From Hyphomicrobiales bacterium (GTDB lineage Bacteria; Pseudomonadota; Alphaproteobacteria; Rhizobiales; Xanthobacteraceae), in the NCBI GenBank assembly GCA_017305455.1, contig JAFKKO010000136.1:1-40588 (forward strand): DNA of 40,588 bases, written 5' to 3'. Below the pieces are notes generated by a model. That model was not told the origin of the DNA. It was given only the letters and a program-made list of their open reading frames with translations, and did not search any database. Positions 15,331-24,653 of this stretch are shown here, piece after piece. Within the stretch, counting starts at the first letter, position 1, and each line of letters opens with the position of its first letter. The position numbers and the translations under genes are program-made.

Positions 15331-15510
15331 ATGGATATGATGAGTATTGTCAGCAGCCTGATGGCCATGCAGGCGGCCAATACCCAGCAGCAGATCGCCA
15401 CCAGCGTCCTCAAGCAGAATATCGATTCGGACAAATCGGTCCTGCAATTGCTGCAGCCGGCCGCCAACAACGCGCCCGGCGTCGGCGGCAGCCTCGATAT
15501 CTCGGTGTGA
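15331..15510 (+). CDS. YjfB-like putative motility protein, 59 residues
   Basis: A short gene, ATG at 15331 to TGA at 15508-15510. The protein starts MDMMSIVSSLMAMQAANTQQ and continues with QIATSVLKQNIDSDKSVLQLLQPA, ending GGSLDISV. The pattern M-D-x(4)-SSL-x(n)-Q-x(6)-VLK-x(n)-LLQ is that of the small YjfB putative motility family, whose members are often encoded near flagellar genes. No flagellar gene is seen in this window. Codon use is normal for the region. An amphipathic helix fills most of the protein. The family call rests on a short pattern, so the function stays open. Confidence 0.7.
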   Translation: MDMMSIVSSLMAMQAANTQQQIATSVLKQNIDSDKSVLQLLQPAANNAPGVGGSLDISV

Positions 15511-15551
15511 GCGGGCCTGTTGCGGTGTGATTTTAGTCGCGCCGGTTCACG

Positions 15552-15911
15552 CTACATTTTCACGATGGTCTGAAACCCGCCATAGATCATCCGCTTGCCG
15601 TCGAACGGCAACGCCTTGGGGTCGATCATTTCGGCGATGCGCGGATCTTTCATCACCCTGGCGTTGACGCGGTCGCGATGCGCGCGCGATTTGTAGACGA
15701 TCCAGGAGAACACCACGGTTTCGTTCGGCTTGCGTTTGACGCTGCGCGGAAACGAGGTCCGTTTGCCCATCTTGACGTCATCGGCCACGCATTCGCGATA
15801 ATCCAGCGCGCCGTGCTCGCGCCAGACCTTGCCGGCCTTGCGCGCCAGCGCGCGATAGGCGGTGAGATTCTTCTTCGGCACCGGCACGATGAATCCGTCG
15901 ACATATTGCAT
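15552..15911 (-). CDS. DUF1428 family protein
   Basis: A 119-residue protein. The start MQYVDGFIVPVPKKNLTAYR and the blocks WREHGALDYRECVADDV, VVFSWIVYKSRAHRDRVNARVM and PFDGKRMIYGGFQTIV are those of the DUF1428 family, a ferredoxin-like (dimeric alpha/beta-barrel) fold with no established activity. It is intact and of normal length. It lies on the minus strand just downstream of tlpA (95 bases), so it might share the tlpA transcript. Confidence 0.88.
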   Translation of the reverse strand: MQYVDGFIVPVPKKNLTAYRALARKAGKVWREHGALDYRECVADDVKMGKRTSFPRSVKRKPNETVVFSWIVYKSRAHRDRVNARVMKDPRIAEMIDPKALPFDGKRMIYGGFQTIVKM

Positions 15912-16005
15912 GTGACCCTCCCTGTGATGGCGCGGTTGCGCGCGCCCAGCGTGGGAGGAAAACGTAGCAATCTTGGGACCGTCCGGAAAAGCCGCCGGCG
16001 TGGAT

Positions 16006-16680
16006 CTATTGCCCGTTGGCGGCCTTGATCAGCTTCACCGCGTCGTCGCTGGCCCATTCGGCGGGGCCGGCGATGGTCGCGATCTCGCAGCCTTCGCCGT
16101 CCACCAGAATTGAGGTCGGCATGCCGAGCGCGCGGCCGATGCTCTTCAGATCCTGAAACACCTTGGCCTTCGGATCGGCGAAATAAGCGAGCTTGGTCAG
16201 GTTCGCGTCCTTGAGGAAGGCGCGCGGCTTGTCGAGATCGCGGGTGTCGATATTGATGGCAACGACCTCGAAATTCGGGCTGCCGAGCTTGGCCTGCAAT
16301 TCGTCGAGCGCGGGCATTTCCTTGCGGCAGGGCACGCACCAGGTCGCCCACAGATTGACCAGCAGGGTGCGGCCGCGGAAATCCGACAGTTTCTTGGGCT
16401 GGCCCTCGGCGTCGGCGAAGGCAAGGTCCGGCACGCGCAGCGGCGTGCTCGCCATGGTTAATGCGGCGACTTCGCCCTTGGCGAGCGGCGCGATCTTTTT
16501 GGCAAGATCGACCGCCGGGCGGCAGACCGGATCGCCGGGCGGATTGCGCAGCAGCCCGCCGATCCCGTATACCCCCACAAATCCGATCGCCACGCCGACG
16601 ATGACGCCGGCAAGCGTCATGGCGAGCCGGGAGCGGCGGCGCGGTGTTTCGGGCGATTGGGTCTGGTCGGGATCAGTCAT
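16006..16680 (-). CDS. tlpA: Membrane-anchored thiol:disulfide oxidoreductase TlpA
   Basis: A 224-residue protein with an N-terminal anchor (residues 20-44) and a periplasmic thioredoxin fold. The active site is WATWCVPC (C115, C118), followed by KEMPALDELQ. Two further cysteines, C53 and C198, match the extra structural disulfide known in Bradyrhizobium TlpA. That protein keeps the copper chaperone ScoI and the CuA site of cytochrome aa3 oxidase reduced, so it acts in oxidase assembly. The start is the ATG at 16680. It is divergent from argH, with 41 bases between the starts, so the two promoters overlap. Confidence 0.92.
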   Translation of the reverse strand: MTDPDQTQSPETPRRRSRLAMTLAGVIVGVAIGFVGVYGIGGLLRNPPGDPVCRPAVDLAKKIAPLAKGEVAALTMASTPLRVPDLAFADAEGQPKKLSDFRGRTLLVNLWATWCVPCRKEMPALDELQAKLGSPNFEVVAINIDTRDLDKPRAFLKDANLTKLAYFADPKAKVFQDLKSIGRALGMPTSILVDGEGCEIATIAGPAEWASDDAVKLIKAANGQ

Positions 16681-16721
16681 CGGCGTGTCGTTTAGCGTTG
16701 ATTTGAGATGAACGGAAGTGG

Positions 16722-18134
16722 ATGGACGGACGGGTCATGAGCAACAAGATGTGGGGTGGACGCTTCGGTGAAAGTCCCGATGCGATCATGGAGGAGATCA
16801 ACGTCTCGATCGACGTCGATCAGCATCTTTATGCCCAGGACATCGCCGCGTCCAAGGCTCACGCATCGATGCTGGCCGCGCAAGGCATCATTACGTCAAA
16901 CGATGCAAAAAACATCGTCGCGGGTCTAGACACGATTTTGTCAGAAATCGGCAAGGGCGGGTTCACCTTCAAGCGCGCGCTCGAAGACATTCACATGAAT
17001 GTCGAGAGCCGCCTCGGCGAATTGATCGGCCCGGCCGCCGGGCGTCTGCACACCGCGCGCTCGCGCAACGATCAGGTTGCGACCGATTTCCGTCTCTATG
17101 TGCGCGACACCATCGATCAGACCGACCGGGCGCTGGCCTCGTTCCAGCGCGCGCTGGTCGATCGTGCGCTGGAGCACGCCGACACCGTGATGCCGGGCTT
17201 CACGCATCTGCAGACCGCGCAGCCGGTGACGTTCGGCCATCATCTGCTCGCTTATGTCGAGATGGCCGCGCGCGATCGCGGCCGTTTCCAGGACGCGCGC
17301 AAGCGTCTCAATGAAAGCCCGCTCGGCGCGGCGGCGCTGGCCGGCACCTCGTTCCCGATCAATCGCAACGCGACCGCCGCGGCGCTCGGCTTCGATCGGC
17401 CGATGGCCAACTCGCTCGATGCGGTATCGGACCGCGATTTCGTGCTGGAGACGCTGTCGGCGGCGGCGATCACGGCGGTGCATCTGTCGCGCTTCGCCGA
17501 GGAGATCGTGATCTGGACCTCGCCGCTGGTGGGCCTCGTCAAGCTGTCTGACAAGTTCACCACCGGCTCCTCCATCATGCCGCAGAAGCGCAACCCGGAT
17601 GCCGCCGAGCTGGTCCGCGCCAAGACCGGGCGCGTGATCGGCGCGCTGAACGCGCTTTTGATCGTGATGAAGGGCCTGCCGCTCGCCTATCAGAAGGACA
17701 TGCAGGAAGACAAAGCCGGCGCCATGGAGGCGTTCGCCGCGCTGTCGCTGGCGGTGCGCGCGATGACCGGCATGGTGCTCGATCTGGAGCCTGACGCGGC
17801 GCGGATGAAGGTCGCCGCCGGTGAGGGCTACGCCACCGCCACCGATCTGGCCGACTGGCTGGTGCGAACGCTGAAGATGCCGTTCCGCGAGGCGCATCAC
17901 GTCACCGGCCGCATCGTCGCCAAGGCCGCGGAGGACAATCTGCCGCTGCACAAGGTCCCGCTCGCCGCGATGCAGGCGATCGAGCCCCGGATCACCAGTG
18001 AGGCGCTGGAGGTGCTGTCGGTGCAGGCCTCGGTGGAGAGCCGCACCTCCTATGGTGGCACCGCGCCCGACAACGTGCGCGAGCAGGCCAAGGGCTGGTT
18101 CAAGCGGCTGGAGAAGGAGGAGGGGGCCGCCTGA
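16722..18134 (+). CDS. argH: Argininosuccinate lyase
   Basis: A 470-residue enzyme splitting argininosuccinate into arginine and fumarate, the last step of arginine synthesis. The N-terminal [19 protein letters not shown], the [18 protein letters not shown] block, the superfamily signature [12 protein letters not shown] (around residues 284-295) and the C-terminal [16 protein letters not shown] are all intact. Starts are possible at 16722 ([11 protein letters not shown]) or 16737 (MSNKMW); the second agrees better with typical family N-termini, so the true coding region may be 16737-18134. lptM and lysA follow on the same strand. Confidence 0.95.
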   Translation: MDGRVMSNKMWGGRFGESPDAIMEEINVSIDVDQHLYAQDIAASKAHASMLAAQGIITSNDAKNIVAGLDTILSEIGKGGFTFKRALEDIHMNVESRLGELIGPAAGRLHTARSRNDQVATDFRLYVRDTIDQTDRALASFQRALVDRALEHADTVMPGFTHLQTAQPVTFGHHLLAYVEMAARDRGRFQDARKRLNESPLGAAALAGTSFPINRNATAAALGFDRPMANSLDAVSDRDFVLETLSAAAITAVHLSRFAEEIVIWTSPLVGLVKLSDKFTTGSSIMPQKRNPDAAELVRAKTGRVIGALNALLIVMKGLPLAYQKDMQEDKAGAMEAFAALSLAVRAMTGMVLDLEPDAARMKVAAGEGYATATDLADWLVRTLKMPFREAHHVTGRIVAKAAEDNLPLHKVPLAAMQAIEPRITSEALEVLSVQASVESRTSYGGTAPDNVREQAKGWFKRLEKEEGAA

Positions 18135-18279
18135 GCGGGCGCTCCCCTGGCAAATCCGCCGTTTTCGCGGCGTGCCGCGCCGTCCGCCTGCGAAAAAGCT
18201 TGCGATATTGCCAGCTTACGGGTCTCGCCAGAGCGGGACGTTCTTTGTATGGTGGCGCCGCATTCAGGAACTTCGACCC

Positions 18280-18594
18280 GTGAGCCATAACTCCCATTTT
18301 CGTCCGTCCCCGAAACTCGCCGCGATCGCGCTGCTGGCCGCGGCCTGCATGCTCGGTGGCTGCGGCCGGAAGGGCCCCCTCGATCTGCCGCCGAATGCGG
18401 CGGTGCAGCCCGGCCCGCTGGATGTCGAGGGCGGCGAGGTGCCGGCCAACCAGGGTTATGGCACCGGCGATGCCGCAGGGGCCGCGACGGCTCAGGGCAA
18501 TGTGTTCGGCTCCGGTTCGGGACGCCGCGGCACGGTGATCACCGCGCCGCCGGGACCCAAAAAGCGCATCATCCTCGATCCGATCCTGGATTGA
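18280..18594 (+). CDS. lptM: Lipoprotein LptM (YifL family)
   Basis: A 104-residue lipoprotein from a GTG start at 18280. The signal peptide ends in lipobox MLGGC with the lipidated C28, followed at once by GRKGPLDLPP, the hallmark of LptM/YifL. In E. coli LptM assists disulfide maturation of the outer-membrane LPS translocon LptD. The remainder is low complexity rich in Gly, Ala and Pro, ending PKKRIILDPILD, longer than the E. coli protein. As in many proteobacteria it directly precedes lysA (6 bases apart). The larger frame starting at 17998 overlaps argH and is not used. Confidence 0.85.
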   Translation: MSHNSHFRPSPKLAAIALLAAACMLGGCGRKGPLDLPPNAAVQPGPLDVEGGEVPANQGYGTGDAAGAATAQGNVFGSGSGRRGTVITAPPGPKKRIILDPILD

Positions 18595-18600
18595 GCCGTC

Positions 18601-19866
18601 ATGCATCACTTCAACTACCGTGACGGTGTGCTGCACGCCGAGGACGTGAATCTGGCCGACCTCGCCGCGCAGGTCGGCACGCCGTTTTATTGCTATTCCA
18701 CCGCGACGCTGGAGCGTCACTACCGCGTCTTCACCGAGGCCTTCGCCGGCGTGCCGACGCTGGTGTGCTATGCCATGAAGGCGAATTCCAACCAGTCGGT
18801 GCTGCGCACGCTGGCGCGGCTCGGCGCCGGCGCCGACGTGGTCTCCGGCGGCGAACTCAAGCGCGCCCGCGCCGCCGGCATTCCGCCGGAGCGGATCGTG
18901 TTTTCCGGCGTCGGCAAGACCGAAGCCGAACTGCGGCAGGCGGTGGCCGAGGACATCCTGTGCCTCAACGTCGAGTCCGAGCCCGAGCTTGAACTGCTCT
19001 CGCAGGTCGCCTCCGGCATGGGCCGCATTGCCCGCATCTCGCTGCGCGTCAATCCGGACGTCGAGGCCGGCGGCCACGCCAAGATTTCCACCGGCAAGTC
19101 CGAGAACAAATTCGGCATTCCGCTCAGCCATGCGCGCGCGGTCTATGCGCGCGCGGCGAAGCTGCCGGGCATCAAGGTCACCGGCATCGACATGCATATC
19201 GGCAGCCAGATCACCGATCTGGCGCCGCTGGAGGCGGCGTTCCGCATGCTGGTCGATTTCGTGCGGACCTTGCGCGCGGACGGCCACGATATCGCGCATG
19301 TCGATTTCGGCGGTGGTCTCGGCATTCCCTATGAGACCGACCTGCCGGTGCCGCCGGCGCCGGACGCCTATGCCGAGGTCGTCAAGCGCGTGACCCAGGG
19401 GCTGGACTGCAAGCTGCTGTTCGAGCCCGGCCGCATGATTGTCGGCAATGCCGGCATTCTGGTCAGCCGCGTCACCTATGTGAAGCATGGCGATGCGCGC
19501 GATTTCGTCATCATCGATGCGGCGATGAACGATCTGATCCGCCCGACGCTGTACGAGGCGCATCACGAGATCGTGCCGGTGCGCGAGCCTGCGGCCGGTG
19601 CGCCGAAGATGGTGGCCGATGTGGTCGGCCCGGTGTGCGAGAGCGGCGACTATCTCGCCCTCGACCGTACGCTCGACCGGCCAGAGCAGGGCGATCTTCT
19701 CGCCATCATGTCGTCCGGCGCTTATGGCGCGGTGCAGGCGGGGACCTACAACACTCGCGCGCTGGTGCCGGAGGTGCTGGTGAAGGGCGATCAGTATGCG
19801 CTGGTGCGCCCGCGCGTCGAGGTCGAGCAATTGATCGCGCTGGATCAGGTCGCGCCCTGGCTGTGA
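18601..19866 (+). CDS. lysA: Diaminopimelate decarboxylase
   Basis: A 421-residue PLP enzyme making lysine from meso-diaminopimelate. K60 in CYAMKANSNQSV is the PLP lysine. HIGSQITDL (residues about 200-208), FGGGLGIPY, EPGRMIVGNAGIL and GPVCESGDYLA (the active-site CESxD from the partner subunit) are intact. The start is the ATG at 18601, in the conserved argH-lptM-lysA order. Confidence 0.97.
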   Translation: MHHFNYRDGVLHAEDVNLADLAAQVGTPFYCYSTATLERHYRVFTEAFAGVPTLVCYAMKANSNQSVLRTLARLGAGADVVSGGELKRARAAGIPPERIVFSGVGKTEAELRQAVAEDILCLNVESEPELELLSQVASGMGRIARISLRVNPDVEAGGHAKISTGKSENKFGIPLSHARAVYARAAKLPGIKVTGIDMHIGSQITDLAPLEAAFRMLVDFVRTLRADGHDIAHVDFGGGLGIPYETDLPVPPAPDAYAEVVKRVTQGLDCKLLFEPGRMIVGNAGILVSRVTYVKHGDARDFVIIDAAMNDLIRPTLYEAHHEIVPVREPAAGAPKMVADVVGPVCESGDYLALDRTLDRPEQGDLLAIMSSGAYGAVQAGTYNTRALVPEVLVKGDQYALVRPRVEVEQLIALDQVAPWL

Positions 19867-20062
19867 CCTGATCGCAAGCCGGCGCGAACCGGGACCCGTG
19901 CATTCCGGCCCGTTTGCCGCTTAACCACGCCGGCTCGGCCGCCTCACGCCATCGTGACGCTGGAAGGGCGCTGGAAAATGCGCCGTGATGCAGGGAGAAC
20001 GTCTGCTTCGGGTGCCTCGTTGCCGCCACCGTGCTAGGCTCAATTCGAGTTTGGAGAACAGC

Positions 20063-22588
20063 GTGAGCGGAACCCCGTCCGATCCGACCCATGACGTGCC
20101 CGAGGCCGGGCCGGTCCATCGCGATCTCGCGCAGGCGTTGCAGCGGGCACGATGGGCGATTGCGTGGGAGCGGGCCTGGCCATCCTTGGCGCGGGCGTTG
20201 ACGCTGATCGGGCTTTTTCTCGCGCTGTCCTGGGCCGGACTGTGGATCAATCTGCCGGTCGTGGCGCGCGGTTTCGGCGTCGTGCTGTTTGCGCTGCTCG
20301 TGGTCGCGGCGCTGCTGCCGCTGACGCGATTCCGCTGGCCGAGCCGCGCCGAAGGCTTGCAGCGGCTCGACCGCAATGCCGGCATCGCGCATCGCCCGGC
20401 CACCGCGATCACCGACACGCTGGCCTCGAAGGACCCAGTGACGCAGGCGCTATGGCAGGCGCAGCGCGCGCGTACGCTGGCTTCGCTCAAGCGGATTCGC
20501 GCCGGCCTGCCCTCACCCAAATTGTCGCTGCACGATCCCTGGGCGGTGCGGGCGCTGTCCGTACTGCTGTTGCTGGCGACCTTCGTCGCCGCCGGCGAGG
20601 ACCGCATGGCGCGCGTCGCCGCGGCGTTCGACTGGAACGGCGCGTTCACCGCCACGCCCGTGCGCGTCGATGCCTGGGTCAATCCGCCCGCTTACACCAA
20701 TCGCGCGCCGATCATCCTGTCGGCGGCGGACGGCAGGACCGCGCAGGCGGCGGCCGGCGCGATCACGGTGCCGGCCGGCAGCACACTCGTCACCCGCGCG
20801 AGCGGCAGCAAGCTCGATGTTGCGGTCAGCGGCGGCGTCGCGGAAGCGGCGGCGGAGCCGGTGCCGCAGGGCGCCACCGAACGTCATTTCACCATTGCGG
20901 GTGACGGCACCGCCAGGATCAAGTCGCCGTCCGGCCAGCCGGAATGGACCTTCAAGGTGATGCCGGATCGCGCGCCGACCATTGCGCTCGCCAAGGACCC
21001 GGAGCGCCAGGCCAAGGGCGCGCTGCTGTTGTCCTATCAGCTTGAGGACGATTACGGCGTCACCCATGCGGAGGCGCATTTCGCGTTGCGCGGCGAGCCG
21101 CAGAAGCAAAGCGACGGCGCGGCGGCGCAGCCGCTTTATGATGCTCCCCAGATCACGCTCGGCCTGCCGAACGCCCGTACCCGCAACGGCATCGGTCAGA
21201 CCGTGAAGGATCTCAGCGAGCATCCGTTCGCGGGGGCCGACGTAACGCTGACATTGATTGCCAAGGACGAGGCGGGCAACGAGGGGCGCAGCACGCCGTT
21301 CGAGATGAAGCTGCCGGAGCGGTTGTTCACCAAGCCGCTGGCGCGAGCGCTGATCGAGCAGCGCCGGGCGCTGGCGCTCGATGCCAACCGCAAGCCGCTG
21401 GCGATGATCGCGCTGGAAGCGCTGCTGATCTCGCCGGCCAATTTCACGCCGGAGGCGGGACAATATCTCGGCCTGCGCAGCGTAGCGCAGCAGCTTGCCC
21501 GCGCCGGGTCGCAGGAGGCGATGCGCGAGACGGTGGACAGCCTGTGGAACCTCGCAGTGTCGATCGAGGACGGCGACATCAGCGACGCGCAGAAGGCGTT
21601 GCAGGCGGCGCAGGAGGCGCTCAAGCAGGCGCTGGAGAACGGCGCGAGCGACGAGGAGATCAAGAAGCTCACCGACAATCTGCGCGCGGCGCTGGATAAT
21701 TTCATGCGCCAGCTTGCCGAGCAGCTGCGCAACAATCCGCAGCAACTGGCGCGGCCGCTCGATCCCAACACCAAAGTGATGCGCCGGCAGGATCTCAAGA
21801 ACATGATCGACCGGATGGAGCGGCTGTCGCGGTCCGGCAACAAGGATGCGGCGCGGCAACTGCTCGACCAGATGCAGCAGATGATGGAAGGCCTGCAGAT
21901 GGCCCAGCCGGGGCAGGGCGGCGATGAGGACAGCGAGCAGGCGCTGGCCGAGCTTGGCGACATCATCCGCAAGCAGCAGCAGCTTCGCGACAAGACTTTT
22001 CGGCAGGGACAGGAATCGCGGCGTGATCGCAATCGCGGCCAGCCGGGCGACCAGAATGCGATGAACGATCTGCAGCAGGATCAGCAGGGCCTGCGCAACC
22101 GCCTGCAGCAGCTGCTCGAGGATCTGAAGAAGAAGGGCATGATGCCGGGCCAGCAGAGCGAGCCCGGCGAAAACGCGCAGCAGGGCGGCGGTGGCGGCGA
22201 TCCGCTCGCCGACGCAGATTCGGCGATGGGCGATGCCGACGGCCGGCTCGGTCAGGGCCGTCCCGACAGCGCGGTCGACGCGCAGGGCCGTGCGCTGGAA
22301 TCGATGCGCAAGGGCGCGCAGAGCCTCGCCCAGCAGCAGGGCGAGGGGGAAGGCGAGGGGCCGGGCAACCGGGTCGGGCGTCAGCAGAACACCGGCAATG
22401 ACAGCGATCCGCTCGGCCGGCCGCTGCGCGGCCGCGAGTACAGCGACGATCTGTCGGTGAAGATTCCGGGCGAGATCGACGTGCAGCGCGCGCGGCGGAT
22501 TCTGGAGGAACTGCGCCGCCGCTTCGCCGATCCGCAGCGCCCGCAGATCGAGCTCGACTATATCGAGCGCCTGCTCAAGGATTACTGA
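20063..22588 (+). CDS. TIGR02302 family membrane protein (DUF4175)
   Basis: A protein of about 841 residues from a GTG at 20063 preceded by GGAGAA. An earlier in-frame start at 19985 would add 26 unconserved residues. Two transmembrane helices lie near residues 40-90 and one near 155-175. The middle part (from about 195) has beta-rich, Ig-like segments (TPVRVDAWVNPPAYTNRAP, then WTFKVMPDRAPTIAL, then LEDDYGVTHAEAHFAL). From about 480 there is a long Gln/Asp-rich helical region with many QQ runs. The family is alphaproteobacterial and uncharacterised. The gene ends 7 bases inside the convergent response regulator gene. The function is unknown; the architecture suggests an envelope scaffold. 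Confidence 0.87.
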   Translation: MSGTPSDPTHDVPEAGPVHRDLAQALQRARWAIAWERAWPSLARALTLIGLFLALSWAGLWINLPVVARGFGVVLFALLVVAALLPLTRFRWPSRAEGLQRLDRNAGIAHRPATAITDTLASKDPVTQALWQAQRARTLASLKRIRAGLPSPKLSLHDPWAVRALSVLLLLATFVAAGEDRMARVAAAFDWNGAFTATPVRVDAWVNPPAYTNRAPIILSAADGRTAQAAAGAITVPAGSTLVTRASGSKLDVAVSGGVAEAAAEPVPQGATERHFTIAGDGTARIKSPSGQPEWTFKVMPDRAPTIALAKDPERQAKGALLLSYQLEDDYGVTHAEAHFALRGEPQKQSDGAAAQPLYDAPQITLGLPNARTRNGIGQTVKDLSEHPFAGADVTLTLIAKDEAGNEGRSTPFEMKLPERLFTKPLARALIEQRRALALDANRKPLAMIALEALLISPANFTPEAGQYLGLRSVAQQLARAGSQEAMRETVDSLWNLAVSIEDGDISDAQKALQAAQEALKQALENGASDEEIKKLTDNLRAALDNFMRQLAEQLRNNPQQLARPLDPNTKVMRRQDLKNMIDRMERLSRSGNKDAARQLLDQMQQMMEGLQMAQPGQGGDEDSEQALAELGDIIRKQQQLRDKTFRQGQESRRDRNRGQPGDQNAMNDLQQDQQGLRNRLQQLLEDLKKKGMMPGQQSEPGENAQQGGGGGDPLADADSAMGDADGRLGQGRPDSAVDAQGRALESMRKGAQSLAQQQGEGEGEGPGNRVGRQQNTGNDSDPLGRPLRGREYSDDLSVKIPGEIDVQRARRILEELRRRFADPQRPQIELDYIERLLKDY

Positions 22589-22956
22589 GCGCGCGAGGCC
22601 AGCGCATCGGCGACCGCCGTGCGGATATCCGCGATCGAGAATGGCTTAGTGACGACGTCATGGACGATGGCGTCGAGCCCGGAGGCGCGTTCGCGCTGGT
22701 CGGCGAAGCCGGTCATCAACAAAATTGTCAGGTGCGGATAGTCGCGCGCCACCGCGAGCGCCAGCGCGATGCCGTCCATCACCGGCATCTTGATGTCGGT
22801 CAGCAGCAGGTCGAATGCGCCGGCGGCTTCGACGATCAGATCGAGCGCTTCGGCGCCGTCCTGCGCGGTGACGATCTCGTGGCCGTCCATGGCGATGGCG
22901 CGCGCCACCAGCAGGCGCATCGATTCCTCATCATCGACGATCAGGACGCGGGTCAT
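22582..22956 (-). CDS. Single-domain response regulator (CheY/CpdR-like)
   Basis: A 124-residue stand-alone receiver domain: acidic pocket DDE at residues 8-10, phospho-acceptor D54 in LLLTDIKMPVMDG, T82 in LMTGFADQ, and K104 in VVTKPFS. It has no output domain. The opening and the MTGFA block resemble CpdR, which controls ClpXP substrate delivery in the alphaproteobacterial cell cycle, but similarity to other single-domain regulators cannot be excluded by eye. The ATG at 22956 shares its A with the TGA stop of the zinc-ribbon gene (TGATG), so the two are translationally coupled. Close to ftsE-ftsX, a cell-cycle role is plausible. Confidence 0.86.
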   Translation of the reverse strand: MTRVLIVDDEESMRLLVARAIAMDGHEIVTAQDGAEALDLIVEAAGAFDLLLTDIKMPVMDGIALALAVARDYPHLTILLMTGFADQRERASGLDAIVHDVVTKPFSIADIRTAVADALASRAQ

Positions 22957-23819
22957 CAGACGCCTCCGGCGGCGATGTCGCGCGGGTGGAAGAAGCGCAC
23001 CGCGATCTCGCGGCCCTCGGCGGGCGGCGAGGCGAGGCGCGACTTGAACCAGATCTTCTCGCCCGGCTGCAGCTTGGCCTGCTCCAGCACCGAGTTCCAG
23101 GCGTAGATTTCGTTGCCTTGCGCGTTGCGCGCGATGAAGCGCAGGCGCGGCAGATCCACCGGCTTGCGCGCGACGTCGTGGATCGCGCCCTCGATCACCA
23201 GCACCGGCTTGCCGTTGACGGTCTCGGTGGAGATTTTCATGTCGGCAAAGGCAAGGCCGCGCAGATTGACCGGCAGTCCGACCAGTTGGAAGAAGCTCGC
23301 GGTCTGCGGCATGAGCCGCACCACGTCCGCGCGCCAGAAGATCAGCGCCATGGTCAGCGCCGCCATCACGCCGCAGGCGATGTTCAGATTGATCGCGGGC
23401 AGGCGGGCCGGCGGATGGGCCTTCACATAGGCAAGGCTCTCCGTCAGCCAGGCCGGACGGGCGATGCCGCGCAGGAGCTGCGGCAGTTTGCGGCCGCCTT
23501 CCGGCGGTTCCTCGTCCGGCCAGTCGCTGCCGGTGTCGTCATTGGCGTGCGCGGCTTCGCCGCCTTCCGGCCAGCCCGATGCGATCGACGGGCTCTCGAC
23601 ATGAGGGGCGACGTCCTCGCGCCAGCCGTCATCGGCGGGCGTCTCGCCCCAGTCGTCGCCGCGGCCCGGACCGGCATGGGCCGAGGCGGCCGCCATTTCC
23701 TCGGGCTGGGCCAGCCAGGTTTCATGGCAGCGGGCGCAGCGGACCGTCCGCCCGGCCGCGCCGAATTTGGCCGGATCGACGGCATAGGATGTCGTACAAT
23801 GGGGACAAATGATCTGCAT
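22956..23819 (-). CDS. MJ0042-type zinc-ribbon membrane protein
   Basis: A 287-residue protein. The N-terminal zinc ribbon is MQIICPHCTTSYAVDPAKF followed by TVRCARCHETW (C5, C8, C28, C31). An acidic, low-complexity stretch spans about residues 40-120. One transmembrane helix lies near 144-164 (LNIACGVMAALTMALIFW). The C-terminal domain (about 185-285, with LVIEGAIHDVARKPVDLPRL and KIWFKSRLASPP) has the FxLYD-like beta pattern of periplasmic domains. The ribbon is therefore cytoplasmic and the beta domain periplasmic. The partner is the response regulator coupled at its stop codon. It is divergent from ftsE, with 150 bases between. Confidence 0.85.
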   Translation of the reverse strand: MQIICPHCTTSYAVDPAKFGAAGRTVRCARCHETWLAQPEEMAAASAHAGPGRGDDWGETPADDGWREDVAPHVESPSIASGWPEGGEAAHANDDTGSDWPDEEPPEGGRKLPQLLRGIARPAWLTESLAYVKAHPPARLPAINLNIACGVMAALTMALIFWRADVVRLMPQTASFFQLVGLPVNLRGLAFADMKISTETVNGKPVLVIEGAIHDVARKPVDLPRLRFIARNAQGNEIYAWNSVLEQAKLQPGEKIWFKSRLASPPAEGREIAVRFFHPRDIAAGGV

Positions 23820-23969
23820 CGGACGAATCTTCTGGATGTACAGCGGCCAACCCTATCCGGTGTCCGTTAACGAATCGGAAACCATAACGATCGCAAGAGA
23901 ATTGCGGGCATTGGATGGCGGGATGGGGCCCGCCTTGCCGTGCGCGCGTCTGGCCGAACGGAGCTGACC

Positions 23970-24629
23970 TTGGTCCGATTCGAAAATGTGGGCCTGCGCT
24001 ATGGGCTTGGTCCGGAGGTCCTGCGCGATCTGACGTTCCAGATCCCGGCGCATTCCTTCCAGTTCCTCACCGGCCCCTCGGGCGCGGGCAAGACCTCGCT
24101 GCTGCGCATGCTGTTCCTGTCGCTGCGGCCGACCCGCGGGCTGGTCAATCTGTTCGGGCAGGACGTCTCGCTGCTCGACAAGGATGCCATCGCCGGTCTG
24201 CGCTCGCGCATCGGCATCGTGCTGCAGGACTTTCGTCTGCTCGACCACATGACGACCTACGAGAACGTCGCGCTGCCGTTCCGCGTCATGGGGCGCAGCG
24301 AGTCGAGCTATCGCAAGGAAGTCATCGATCTTCTGAAGTGGGTCGGGCTCGGCGAGCGCATGGAAGCGCTGCCGCCGATCCTGTCCGGCGGCGAGAAACA
24401 GCGTGCCGCGATCGCCCGCGCCGTGATCGCACGGCCGCAGCTCCTGCTCGCCGACGAGCCGACCGGCAATGTCGACCCGACGCTGGCGCGGCGGCTGCTC
24501 AACCTGTTCATCCAGTTGAACAGGTCCGGCACCGCCGTGATCATCGCCACCCACGACATCGCGCTGATGGATCAATACGACGCCCGCCGCATGGTGCTGC
24601 ATGAATCGCGTCTGCACATCTATGAATAG
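23970..24629 (+). CDS. ftsE: Cell division ATP-binding protein FtsE
   Basis: A 219-residue ABC ATPase. Walker A GPSGAGKTS, the Q-loop in VLQDFRLL, the signature LSGGEKQRAAIARA, Walker B LLLADEPTGNVDP and the H-loop ATHD are all present, with the FtsE-typical FRLLDHMTTYENVALP. With FtsX it forms the complex that activates peptidoglycan hydrolases at the divisome through periplasmic partners. The start is most likely TTG at 23970 (LVRFENVGLRYG), because family members begin here; an upstream in-frame GTG at 23940 would add 10 residues. The next gene is ftsX. Confidence 0.95.
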   Translation: MVRFENVGLRYGLGPEVLRDLTFQIPAHSFQFLTGPSGAGKTSLLRMLFLSLRPTRGLVNLFGQDVSLLDKDAIAGLRSRIGIVLQDFRLLDHMTTYENVALPFRVMGRSESSYRKEVIDLLKWVGLGERMEALPPILSGGEKQRAAIARAVIARPQLLLADEPTGNVDPTLARRLLNLFIQLNRSGTAVIIATHDIALMDQYDARRMVLHESRLHIYE

Positions 24630-24653
24630 GACGCTTGCGATGGACGCCGCATC

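Noticed and set aside
18100-19830. 576-codon minus-strand frame
   Set aside because: Antisense to lptM and lysA; His/Arg-rich shadow composition.
20513-21859. 448-codon minus-strand frame
   Set aside because: Antisense shadow of the TIGR02302 gene.
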